A stretch of 64,000 nucleotides of DNA from Arcuatula senhousia. Lineage: Eukaryota > Mollusca > Bivalvia > Mytilida > Mytilidae. Under the pieces are notes generated by a model. The model was not told where the DNA came from and did no database searches. It saw nothing but the letters and a program-made list of their open reading frames with translations. The stretch covers positions 32,881,512 through 32,945,511 of the forward strand of contig OZ020306.1 of NCBI GenBank assembly GCA_963971305.1, in the 5' to 3' direction. A program made the translations under genes and the position numbers. Positions 22,001-32,447 of this stretch are shown here, piece by piece (position 1 is the first letter of the stretch; each line of letters opens with the position of its first letter).

Positions 22001-23041
22001 AATGTACATCAATTTTAGAATGTAACTGTCAAATCACATTCCTATAATTTTGGTGTTAATACAACCTTGGACAGTGCTGTGAAATAAAATATAATTAATC
22101 CTGTTGAGTTGTGCATTTTCTTTTAAATTATAATCACAAAGAGCAATTTTTTTATTTGTAAAAAGACCACAAAATACCATGAATTATCGGAATTTGGCAT
22201 TGATTACAAGTTTATTACCTTTTACTTACAGTAAACTTCTTAAGAAAGTGAACATCAAACATGTCAAATTGTGAGTATTTAAAAGCTGTGGTAGGGTAAC
22301 TCTTATTGTCAAAAAGTAGTTGTTTATATATTAAAAAAGAAAACCAATTTTTCAATACAGTGTAACATGCTTTGAACTTTATATCTAGGTCCACCAAGAG
22401 GCCCTCCAGGGGGTGGATACAGAGGTGGTGGAGGAGGAGGAGGTGGAATGAGAGGTGGTTACAGAGGTAAGATTGTCTACATTGATAATGTGTACATGTA
22501 TCAGGATATCTTGTCAATTTACCTTATAACTTGTTAAAGTTTTCGCTCATTTCTGAAGAGTTGACTTGTATGCTTGAAGTTGTTCAGAGAACACAGAGCT
22601 ACTAAGTACTAAGATAAATGCAACCGTCTTAAAGAAGATAATGAGATGTGGAATAATTGTATGCAACACAACCTTCCTACATGTAAATCAATGGCAATTA
22701 AAAATTCAAAATGGAAAACAGCAAGCTGCCTTAAATGTGAACAGTGATTGTTATACCCCCCGCAAATAAAGTTTGGGGGGGTATATAGGAAACACCCTGT
22801 TTGTCTGTCCGTCTGTCCACATACATGTAACTCGTAAGCGCTTCTCTTCCTATCCATGTCATAACTGACAGATTGTTGCCATTTATAGACAGGTACATCT
22901 ACCTATGCCAGCTTATTGTCTGTTGACAAGAGATAAAATAAAACATTTCAATTACAGAATATCCACTTGTTTGTCCTTGATTTTGCATTGATTGATTAAT
23001 AAATCTCTAAATTTGTAATTTCAGGAGGTCCAAGGTACTAA
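19011..23041 (+). CDS. SNRPB: Small nuclear ribonucleoprotein Sm-B, complete, 5 coding exons
   Basis: Exons 19011-19013 (ATG only, ATG|gtaatt), 21256-21519, 21804-21972, 22389-22466 and 23025-23041; 531 nt, 176 aa. The N-terminus [19 protein letters not shown] and the Sm1/Sm2 motifs ([20 protein letters not shown] and [19 protein letters not shown]) match metazoan Sm-B/B' nearly residue for residue. The protein is one of the seven Sm ring subunits on U1, U2, U4 and U5 snRNAs. The tail from residue 90 is unusual: about 85 aa rich in Gly and RG/GR pairs ([33 protein letters not shown]), lacking the PPPGMRP repeats of the vertebrate tail of about 230-240 aa. RG pairs are typical arginine-methylation substrates. 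The last exon codes only 5 residues. The exon-1 assignment rests on the ATG|GT junction joining exactly to TVGRSS. Confidence 0.94.
20292..20419. mobile_element. Short TIR element (MITE) in SNRPB intron 1
   Basis: Begins CAGTGGCACATCCAG and ends with the complement of CAGGGGCAGATCCAG, a 15-bp imperfect terminal inverted repeat; 128 bp. The ends resemble the GGGGCGGATCCAG motif at 13807. No clear target duplication was seen. Confidence 0.55.
22755..22830. repeat. TATACCCCCCGC...GGGGGTATA repeat fragment, SNRPB intron 4
   Basis: Starts ataccccccgcaaataaagt and reads into ggggggtatatagg, forming a short C-run/G-run hairpin, then tttgtctgtccgtctgtcc. Relatives are at 23255-23650, 25240-25440, 26145-26470 and 44030-44230. 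Confidence 0.65.
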
Positions 23042-23195
23042 AGAGAAGAGAGTTTTACAGGGATGTAAGAGTGTATGAGAGGTTCATTTTATCATTACTG
23101 CCATAAGATCATTATTTCAATTTTATTCATGGACCATAAAAAGATCATGATTTTATGTTTTCCTATTGTCTTCATATTTTTTACATGTTGTACAT

Positions 23196-23201
23196 AATAA
23201 A
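23196..23201 (+). terminator. Poly(A) signal of SNRPB
   Basis: AATAAA about 155 nt after the SNRPB stop codon, in an AT-rich 3' UTR. Confidence 0.65.
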
Positions 23202-23254
23202 AAATAACAAAACTTTAATTTTGTTTTAAATGTTTAAGGTTGGTTTTGAATTAT

Positions 23255-23655
23255 TATACCCCCGCTTCGAAGTATAGGGGGGTATATTGGTTTACCCCTG
23301 TTTGTCCGCAACATAAATTTTGTAACATTTTTCTCAGCAACTAGATATCACAGTGACTTGAAATTTGGTATATGAGTCCAGTGTGAGGTCCTTTATTGCA
23401 AGAACCAAAACAAGGTCTGTCCGATATGTACTTCCTGTTTACCGACTTGGTCAATTATCAACATTCCAATTCAATTGTTGAAAATTTTCGTAACATTTTT
23501 CTCAGCAACTTCATGTCATAGTGACTTGAAATTTGGTATATGAGTTCAGAATGAGGTCCTATATTGCGAGTATCGAAATGAGGTTTGTCGGTTATCTACT
23601 TCCTGTTAACCGACATAGTCCATTTTAAGGGTAGCGGGGGGTAAACTCCTTGTTA
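23255..23655 (+). repeat. TATACCCCCGC repeat element downstream of SNRPB
   Basis: Starts tatacccccgcttcgaagta then taggggggtatattgg (hairpin), with two internal direct copies of ttttctcagcaact...gtgacttgaaatttggtata, and ends at ggtagcggggggtaaactcc. A bivalve-type dispersed element. Confidence 0.7.
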
Positions 23656-23699
23656 CCCATGAAAGTTCAAACAATATTCTTTATTTCTTTGAAATAACT

Positions 23700-23918
23700 T
23701 TGAATGAGCAAGTGGAGTTGGGCACAAAACCAGATGGGCATGTTTATAAATTTAACACCGAAATTGTGCCACTTATGTCTGCGGATGAGGGCCATCCTAT
23801 TCAGCCACTTAGGGTACACACTTGGTCGTTCTGTGGGCTGGGCACTGACCCTACGTTAGAATCCCAAGACCCTAATTCGCCACTTATCTTCATGAAACCT
23901 AAATTTTTACAGTGCTGA
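23700..23918 (+). other. Unexplained open frame, 72 codons
   Basis: Between two repeat elements, a frame reads GTKPDGHVYKFNTEIVPLMS, HPIQPLRVHTWSFCGLG and DPNSPLIFMKPKF. The composition is protein-like but no family was recognised, and no splice sites or upstream exons support a gene. It may be a remnant. Confidence 0.25.
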
Positions 23919-24159
23919 CCAGAATAAAAAAAATACAATGGAAAAGGTGGGGCATTTTAAATTTAGATTGTTCAGGTTAGGCAGTTATTTCATGGTGAAA
24001 AATAAAACTTTTTATACTTTTCTGAAAAATTGCAGTTGGTCACAATGTAGAATCCCATATATTAATAAAACCTAATAGGACAACATATCTACTGAATATC
24101 TAAGTCAGTTTGTCAGTTAGCAAATAAAAAAAAAAATCTTTTTAACTGCATTTTTTATG

Positions 24160-25050
24160 CCCTTGCGAAGACATGTCAGGGGCATTAAGTTTGACTCATT
24201 TCCGTCAACCTTTTCTCAGGAACAGGGTTCCCACGCCATCCTTGAATTCAAGGAAACCTGGAAAAGTCTTTGAATTTCATTAATGCTCAAAATCCTTGAA
24301 TTTTATCAAATATCCTTGAAAAACCCTTGACTTTTGTAATATGCAGATTTGTTGACCGTTTGATAAAAAAAAGGCCAAAAAATATTGGATTTTTAATTTT
24401 TTTGCGGACTATTTTAATCCTTGAAAATGACCTCAATACCCTTGAAAAGTCCTGGAAAAAACCTTGAATTTTGTGTCAATAAAAATAGTGGGAACCCTGC
24501 AGGAACAATACATGAGAATGATTTGAAACCTGGTAAGATGGTTTGGTATGACAAACGATATGTCTTTAGTGATTTTTAGACCTGTCGGACATCTACTTCC
24601 TGTTTGGGCAATGTGAACATTACTATGAAAATTTTGTGAAGCTTTTCTCAGGAATTGTGCGCGAGAATGTTTTGAAACTTGGTAGGATGGTTCAGTATGA
24701 CAAACTGTATGTCCTAAGCGATTTTAAGACCTGTTGGATATCTGCCGTTAAGAAAATCAACTTGAAATCTGTCAAGCTTTTCTCAGAAACTGTACACTGG
24801 AATTATTTGAAACTTGATAGGATGGTTCAGTATGGCAAACTGCACGTCTTAAGCGACATTAAGGTCTGTAGGACATATACTTCCTGTTTGTGACTGGACC
24901 GATGTGAAAATCGACTTGAAAATTTCTGTTAAGCTTTTCTCAGAAACCGTACATGGGAATGATTTAAAACTTGGTAGGTTGGTTCAGTATGACAAACTCT
25001 ATGTTCTTTGCGACTTTCATGTCTGTCGGACATCTACTTCCTGTTTGGGG
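24160..25050 (+). repeat. Tandem repeat of about 135-bp units
   Basis: Four diverged units share agcttttctcag(a/g)aa, then gaaacttg(a/g)taggatggtt, cagtatg(a/g)caaactg and catctacttcctgtttg (around 24505, 24640, 24770 and 24915). The unit to the left of 24505 is split by the hAT-like insertion at 24223-24499. An 85-codon open frame across the units is a by-product of the repeat. Confidence 0.75.
24223..24499. mobile_element. Nonautonomous hAT-like element, 277 bp, in the tandem array
   Basis: Ends CAGGGTTCCCAC and its perfect complement GTGGGAACCCTG. The flanks duplicate CAGGAA (24217-24222 and 24500-24505; extendable to CAGGAACA by shifting the end), within the 6-8 bp range for hAT insertions. 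The interior is made of ccttgaatttt/ccttgaaaa blocks. A CAGGG terminus is typical of hAT elements. Confidence 0.8.
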
Positions 25051-25051
25051 C

Positions 25052-26470
25052 CTAGTGGGGGCATCCGTGTCCCATGGACGTTTTCCTTAAAGTTACATCT
25101 TGCAACTTGAAACAGTGAAAAGGGGCTTTCTGATTCCTATCTTTGGATCCTGCTACACCAAGATAAAGAAAGTTGATGAATGAGGTGAATTCCAAGTTCA
25201 AAAGTACTTTTTGGCCGGATTGCATGGAGTGAAAAATCTGGGTTAAAAATTGTGAATATTGGGCAGGCGGTGCGGGCGGGGAAGAAATTTTCGAATAAGT
25301 TTTCTCAGCCACTTGAAATTTGGTATACAGCATCAGGGCATCGTCCCTTAACGTGGGATTTGATTTCAGGTCTGTCGCTCACCTACTTCCTGTTCAACGA
25401 AATCCAGCCATTTTTGATCGACAGATTCTATTTAAAAAATTAGAACACACCTTTAAATAAGTTAAATATTAACTTGTCTTACCAATTTGCTTATGAGTTC
25501 TTCCATATAAAGTTTGTAAACCTGAATGTCTGCTAGAAAAATAGGTCTAAAAAGGCAAAAAAATCCTGAATATGTTACATTTTTTACAGGTATTATAAAT
25601 AAAGGTAATAAAAAAAAAATTCTAAACTTGGGAGATCAATCTCAAATGCCACGAGAAAAGACAAAACAAGACTGAAATGATGGGTAAAACCAGGTTTTAT
25701 TACATGCCAAATCTCCCCCTTTGGTCCAAAACGCAACACGGTTATGAAGACAGGGATGTTGAGGTGATTATCTAAGTACAACAACCAGCCAAACACTAAT
25801 CAAAACAATTACTTACTATTTTGTCTAACATAATTTTGAATTTTTCCACCAGTGTCTAATAACTTAGGAAGTAAAGAACTGTAAAGGGTAATGGTAATTC
25901 TATAATTCATAGGTAACTCTTGCTAGTATCATGAGTATTGTCCGTGACACTTAGCACCAAATAAAACTTGATACTGTCTGTTGAATAGAACAGTATAGAA
26001 GAATCTTAAATGGTACGTAGAATAGGTTAAAGATGAAAGATAATTGCTTTTCATATCAAATGCTGAGCTAACAGTAAATTTATTCAATGAAATTTGGTAT
26101 GTAGGAAGAACACCATATGCAGTTGTGTATTACTCTATTTTATTATACCCCACGCAACGAAGTTGCGAAGGGTATGATGTTTTTGACTGGTCCGTCCGTA
26201 TGTGATCAAAGTTTGTGAACACAACTCCTCTTAAACTACTGAACAGAATTTTATGAAACTTGGTATGCAAGAAGTACACCATATGCAGTTGTGCATGTTA
26301 CCAGGAAATTTTGTTCCACAAATTATTGTGGGAGTTATGGCCCTTTGGACTTAGAAATTTGCAGAAAATCATGATAACAGTTTGTGAACGCAACTCCTCT
26401 TAAACTACTGAACAGAATTTAACGAAACTTGGTATGCAAGAAGTTCACCATAATGTGGGATATGTTTTTA
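25052..26470. repeat. Fragments of C/G-run repeats with ctacttcctgtt blocks
   Basis: 25240-25440 carries ttggtatacagcatcagggc and tcgctcacctacttcctgtt, recurring at 44090-44220. 26145-26470 is a ttataccccacgcaacgaag / gttgcgaagggtatgatg element with two direct copies of a gaacacaactcctcttaaac unit. Between 25440 and 26140 nothing was recognised. Confidence 0.55.
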
Positions 26471-27990
26471 TACGACCGCAAAAAATTTGCGTACGTATTA
26501 TTATACGACCGCAAAAAATTTGCGGACGTATTATGGTATGATGCTGTCGTCGTCGTCGTCGTCGGTGTCTGTTAACTTTTTAGTGTTTCCACAATAACTT
26601 TAGTTCCAGTTATCCGATTGCTATGAAACTTGACAATGATGTTCCTTACCATAAAAGGATGAATGGGATTGATTTTGGGGGTCCCCCCATTTTTCGTTTA
26701 GAAATTAGGGGCCAAAAAAGTGCCAAAAATACTACTTTTTTGTTTGTTTCCACAATAACTTTAGTTCTAGTTATCCGATTGCTATGAAATTTGACAGTGA
26801 TGTTCCTTACCATACAAGGATGAATGGGATTGATTTTGGGGGCCCCATTTTTTTTGTTTCGAAATTAGGGGCCCAAAAGGGGCAAAAAATTCAAATATTT
26901 TACTTGTTTCCATCATTACTTTGGTCCTAGTTGGCCTATTGCTGTGAAATTTGTCAAGAATGTTTCTTACAATAAAAGAATGAACCTGATGATTTTTGCC
27001 CCCCCTTTTCTCTGTTGTGTAATTATGGGCCAAAAGGGGCCAAAATAAAAACTTTTTTATTTGTGGTCCGATTTTGAAATTTTATTTTGCATGTTTGTTC
27101 TTGTCAAATAGCGGATACAAAATTAAGAATTAAATTTTGCGACCCCCCCCCCCCTTTTCCCCCCTTTTACGTAATTAGGGGCCAAATGGGGCCAAAATCG
27201 AAACTTTTTTATTTGTGGTCCGATTTTGAATTTTTTTTTGCAAGTTTATTCTTGTCAGTTAGCGAATCCCAATTTGAGAATTAATTTTTGCGACCATCCC
27301 TTTTTTCACTTGTTTTGTAATTAGGGGCCAAAAGGGGCCGTAATCAAAACTTTTTTATTTCTGATTTGTTTTTGAAAATTTTTTTTGCAAGTTTATTTTT
27401 TCAAGTAGCGAATCCAAATTTGAGAATTTATTTTTGCGACCCCACCCCTTTTTCACTTGTTACGTAATAAGGGGCCAAATTGAAACTTTTTTAATTTTTG
27501 TCCGATTTTGACAATTTTTTGCAAGTTTATTCTTATCAAGTTGCAGATAAATTTTTGTGTCCCCTTTTTTTACTGTTACGTTATAAGGGACCAAAAGGGG
27601 CCAAAATTGTAACTTTTTTATTTCTGGTCCGATTTTGAAATTTTTTTTTGCATGTTTGTTCTTGTCAAATAGAGGATACAAAATTAAGAATTAATTTTTG
27701 CGACCACCCCCCTTTTTCCTCCTATTACGTAATTAGGGGCCAAATGGGGCCAAAATCAAAACTTTTTTATTTGTGGTCCGATTTGGAAAAAAATCCCCAA
27801 ACATTATTCTTTTAAAGAGTAGAATACAACATTCAAAATTTATATTTTTACCCCCTGGGTTGAAAGTCCATCAGAGAAGCATGTGTCAAATACCTTTGTC
27901 AGTCCACCATGGGCTGCATGTGTCCAGAGCAATAGACTATCCATATTAGGCCTAAAACGTACAGGGTTCAACATGTTGCGGTCGTATCAT
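26471..27990 (+). repeat. Element bounded by ttatacgaccgcaaaaaatttgcg..., holding a variable tandem array
   Basis: Two adjacent copies of tatacgaccgcaaaaaattt at 26471-26535 lead into a (GTC)n tract. Next come three units of about 145 bp with ccgattgctatgaaacttg, then six units of about 115-152 bp starting near 27018, 27171, 27317, 27465, 27579 and 27729. Each of the six has ggggccaaaaggggcc, a ttttttatttgtggtccgat block and a C-run. The element ends near ggtcgtatcatgctgcgctc. Confidence 0.75.
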
Positions 27991-28044
27991 GCTGCGCTCA
28001 GCGAAGCTTTTTATTAGATCTGTCGATCAACTACTTCTTGTTCC

Positions 28045-28552
28045 AAAGATCACGGCGTACGCGTACCAAAAGCCTATAAATTCGGAAAATCGTGTACCAC
28101 ACCTTGGCGTACCGAATACCCTTTAAAAAGCACGGAATACCGCGTACCAAAAGGGCTGTTACACACTCCTTTTGATATTTGGTATGTAGCTTCAGGTAGG
28201 GGTCCCAAATTGTGGGATACGTTTTTAGATCTGTCGATCAACTACTTCCTGTTAAACGAGCCGACTTTGTAATTTTTTGAAAATTTTCGTCACAGATTTC
28301 TCAGCAACTATTAATCATAGTCTTTTGATACTTTATACGTAGCTTTAGGAGTCCCATATGGTGGGATACATTTTCATGTCTGTTACTCTTTTACTTCCTG
28401 TTTAACGAGCCGACCTTGAAATAGGGTGTCACAGCCCTATTGGTACGCGGTATTCCGTGCTTTTTAAAGGGTATTCGGTACGCCAAGGTGTGGTACACGG
28501 TTCGTGATGTGCCGAAATTTTAGGCTTTTGGTACGCGTACGCCGTGATCTTT
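28045..28552. repeat. Large inverted repeat, arms of about 115-122 bp
   Basis: Left arm 28045-28159 (aaagatcacggcgtacgcgt...agggctgt) is the inverse complement of 28431-28552 (acagccctattggtacgcgg...gccgtgatcttt), with a few changes. The 270-bp spacer holds two ttggtatgtagctt...tacttcctgtt units of the neighbouring repeat family. The arms are rich in GTACGC/GTATTC motifs. Confidence 0.82.
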
Positions 28553-28639
28553 AGAGTATTCGGTATTCCAGTCTTTTTAACGGTATTCTGTCCTTTTTTA
28601 AACGGTATTCGGTATTCCGGGGGCGGGGGATGTGACATC

Positions 28640-29430
28640 CCCTTGAAAGACAACAACTCTGTCTTTTTTATGGCCCGACCACGTATTTGGAACGGCCATA
28701 TAGTTTTACCCTTGTCCGTCCGTACGTCCGTCCGTCAGTAACATTTTGGTTAAGTTCTTGGTTAAGGTCCATTACTTGGATACTAGATGTTGGGGGACAC
28801 CATCCACTAGAAATTAGGTCACTATGACCTACATTTTACGCATGAACAAGGTTTGGCGGAGCTTAAATTTCTCAGTCTTTTATGATATTTTACTACTAGA
28901 TGTGTCTTGGGTAAGATGACACCACCCACTAGAAATTATGTCACCTATACTTTATGCATGAACGACTTTGGTTAAGTTCTTGGTTAAGATCCATAACCCA
29001 AGGGGGTCAATGATATTTCAAGAACAGGAGGGCCATCCTGTGGCTCATAGGCACATTTTCTAGTTATTCCTAACTCAAAATAGATAATCTCTGTCCATAA
29101 TGTGGACGCGTGGGGTATGTGAGCGTGCTCACTAAGGTTCTTTTATTAACAAGGTTTGGCGGAGCTTAAATTTCTCAGTCTTTTATGTAAGATTTAAACT
29201 AGAATCCCGAAGTAATTGACCCGTGATCAGCCCGGTCAATAAAATAGAGTAATATGTAACCAGGAAATTTTGATCATCAAACTTTTATGGGAGTTTATAC
29301 ACTTGAAATTTGCATAAAATCCTAATTTATCCTCTTGCCAGGCAACTCCTCTGAAACTATACTAAATCGTATTCAATGGAACATGGTATATAGAAAGGAC
29401 ACCATATGTAGTTGTGCATGTTTCCAGCAG
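28640..29430 (+). repeat. ccgtccgtccg / aaatttctcagtcttttatg repeat region
   Basis: Begins with gtccgtccgtacgtccgtcc. Direct copies of aaggtttggcggagcttaaa and ttaaatttctcagtctttta occur near 28850 and 29155. No gene was seen. Confidence 0.5.
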
Positions 29431-29633
29431 GAACTGCTTACTCTTCCGGAGCACCTGAGTTCACTCTTGTTTCGACTGGAGTTCGCGTTGTCGATTGATA
29501 TTCAGTTATTTTGTGTTTACATGTTTTACATGTTGTCTGTTTTTGTCCCGTTCTTGTTGGTGTTTACTTGGTTTTGTCTCTGCCCTTTTGGACTTTTGAC
29601 ATTCGGATACCCCATTGGTACCTCTGCTTCTTC
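29431..29633 (-). mobile_element. Complete copy of the accaatgggg-family element
   Basis: A caggaactgcttactctt...tacctctgcttc segment of about 203 bp interrupts a host repeat whose intact version is at 26295-26310 (gtgcatgttaccaggaaatt). The host motif TTCCAG is present at both junctions, so it is a likely 6-bp target duplication. This copy therefore shows both ends of an element that elsewhere appears as fragments. Confidence 0.65.
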
Positions 29634-30445
29634 CAGGAAATTTTGATCCTCAAATTTATGTGGAGTTATGTCTCCTTGAACTTAGAAATTTGCTGAAAAT
29701 CCTCGCTTATCATCTTGTCAGCGCAACTCCTCTTAAACTACTGAACCGATAGTTGTGCATATTACCAGGAAATTTTAATCCCCAAATATTGTGGGAGTTA
29801 CGGCCTTTTGAACTTAAATTTTTTTTGGGGGGGAAACGGGAGGAGACAAAAACAAACTAATTTTAATGTCTTTAATATGTCTTGAAACAGCTCCTTTCAG
29901 AACAAAAAGGACAAACGAGTTTCGTAGCATTCGGTAAAAAATATAGGTGGCCCTTTAAAGCCCATGGACTGAGTCTTTTATTTCATTTAACATGCGAGCT
30001 ATTTTTTCGTGGTAAAAATATTATGCATCCCCAGGAGAGGCTACTATAAGTGATTAAGGGTGTACCTGTGACGTTGGCCTGCTCTTAACTGGACCCTGTA
30101 AGCATCAAGAAAATTGCGAAAAAACATATTGTGTTAATATATTAGCAGACATTGTATATCAAACCCTGTCATGACCATGTCAAAAATGCATTGATTTATG
30201 TATCTTACTGTGTATATATATCCGTTCAGAGGAAATATACAGAACATTTTGAGCTCATATTGATCAGGAGCTACATGTGCCATTTTTAGAAACGCTCTAA
30301 TTTTAAAAATTTAATGTTGTTTTATTTACTGATAAAAAAAATTATTTAAACCCAGTTGATAACAGACGGGCTGAATTTATAGCCTTTTTCTACACATTGA
30401 ACCATGAAAAACAGACCCTATATTGCGGCACACAAGTACCATTGA
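29634..30445. other. Remainder of the host repeat, then unique-looking sequence
   Basis: 29634-29830 continues the aggaaattttgatc...gggagttatg repeat. From about 29840 to 30445 nothing recognisable was found. Confidence 0.35.
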
Positions 30446-31792
30446 TTAGGTAGTACTCCACAATTAATTTATTTAGCTCATTTTTGCATGTGCTCGACGT
30501 TGACTATTTTGTCCCGGGTTCTTGTAATCGCTTAAACTGCTATTTGCACTTTAAACTAGGTGGTGCTCCAAACTCCGGACATGTTTAGTCGTGTTTAGTG
30601 CCGTATTTGGTTTCTTTGTTGTACTCGTTGCCCCTAGCAACTCTTAACATTTGTCAAAAATTTGGGGACAAAAATACGCAAAAATCGGGGTTTTGTCCTT
30701 TTTTTGAACGTTGCCAGTAGTCGATCTTTCGGTTCAGGTGAAACGTAACATGTATGAAATGAAAGCCCGAAAACAGTCCTTTCTTTTAAGACCAAATAAA
30801 CCTATCCGACTTCGGCTCTTTTTTCCGCTAAAATTGTTCAAACTTAAAAATCTAACAAGTTTTAGCTTTTCAAAAAGCTGGGGAAGCTTCGCTGTAGCGG
30901 CATTTAAAGGAAAGGAAAGTGTATATCGGTTTTTATTTAAAAATTACAAGTCACTGGTCTACCAGAACTTTATAGAATGTATCAGGAACATGCCTATAAT
31001 TACAAGAAGCAGAAGGATAACGAAAAAAAATGCTAGATATAGAAGAAATCCATACTTAGCAAATGACATATAGTTGCCGAAAACTTTTTTTGTGACGCCA
31101 CAGCACCACTATGCAAGACGAGGGATATTGAAAAAGTCACTCTAATTTGTCGCTACATTTGCAATCATTGCAAGTGAATTTTAAAATAAACTGAACGTTC
31201 ACAAGTATTGGTAACTCGCCCATAGTTCCTTAAGTGGCCCACGCCAGCGGAAACCCTGCCTTTATTGGTATGCTGGAATAGCCCCTGCCAGAAAAAGACA
31301 TATAAGAAAATATCCAAGAACATGGCTAAAATGTTTAGACTCGTGAGTCAAATGAAGATAAATTGATGTAAAATGTATATGTGCTTAAAGAACAAATTAA
31401 GTAAATAACCATTAAACTACTATGGTTCTCAATATTATTAAAACAGACATGATAATATGAGAAAGGCATTGCCTTAAAAGCTCGCGTAGATACAAAAATA
31501 TAATCTATTCCATTGAAAGTTTCGAATAATGCCTGGGACGAGATAATTTGGGACGATGTATTACTATTTCCCGCAAATTTACAGCACGCGCAGACATTTT
31601 CAAAAACTTCCGAAAATCGAATGTTTCCGGTGACAGAACGATTTTTCTTCCATAGTATTTTGAGTCTCGTGCAATATGGCATACTTTCTACAATAAAGAG
31701 CTCGCTACGCTCGCATATGAAAGCTCGAGTATGAAAGTTCAAATGTACTAGTATGTAAGTGATTTCATATATAGTCAAACTTCAGCGATTAT

Positions 31793-31935
31793 TAAAGACT
31801 CGCTGTGTGCCATGGGTCGTCCAGGCCATGAAACACCACCACCAGTGTTGGCTGTTCCAGGTACATACGCCCTGGAGACAGTCCCGTCTTCCACCGCGAG
31901 GAGGTACTGGTCGGAATTCTGGAAGACAACTTTTC
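31793..31935 (-). repeat. Dispersed coding-like repeat, copy B
   Basis: Reverse-strand relative of 5155-5300. It keeps the same open frame (VFQNSDQYLLAVEDG and ANTGGGVSWPGRPMAHS) with a 6-nt shorter spacer between the conserved blocks. Confidence 0.65.
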
Positions 31936-32064
31936 AGCACGGTGCATTATGATTTTATTATCCCAAAGTGTTGCCAAACAAAAAAGCTTGTATTTAGATA
32001 AAAATACACAGCAAGAGAAACATAAAAATAATCTGGACTTAATATGAGGCAGGTAAAACCTGTT

Positions 32065-32304
32065 ACGCTCCCGAAGTTTTAATTAATTTAATTTTTGGGG
32101 TCCGAAAATAAAAACAAACTAGCTTTTCTTGTGGGTTACGTGAGCGTTTAATGACGTCTAAATTTTTCAAAGATAAAAACGTTAAAAAGACGCCGAAAGT
32201 TCGGGAAAACAAGCGCGTGCTATACCGGACGTTGAAGAAAAATTCATCTCATAGTACAACTAAAATATTGACATTTCTACCATTATCGCTCCCTTCGGGA
32301 GCGT
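32065..32304. mobile_element. MITE copy 1, ACGCTCCCGAAG ends
   Basis: Starts ACGCTCCCGAAG and ends CTTCGGGAGCGT, 240 bp. The interior has tagcttttcttgtgggtta, a gttaaaaagacgccgaaag block and acatttctaccattatcgct. A second copy follows directly at 32338-33826. It carries the uninterrupted target site (gaaaaTAAAAACAAactagc) of the Mutator-like insertion. Confidence 0.75.
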
Positions 32305-32447
32305 ATAAATCATAATATGATGCAGGTTAAACCTGTGACGCTCCCGAAGTTTGAACGTATCCTTAAATATTTTACAAGCTAAAATAAGTTTTCAAATGTT
32401 TATTGGGCAATTAATTGAAACAAATTCTTATTCGAAAATAAAAACAA

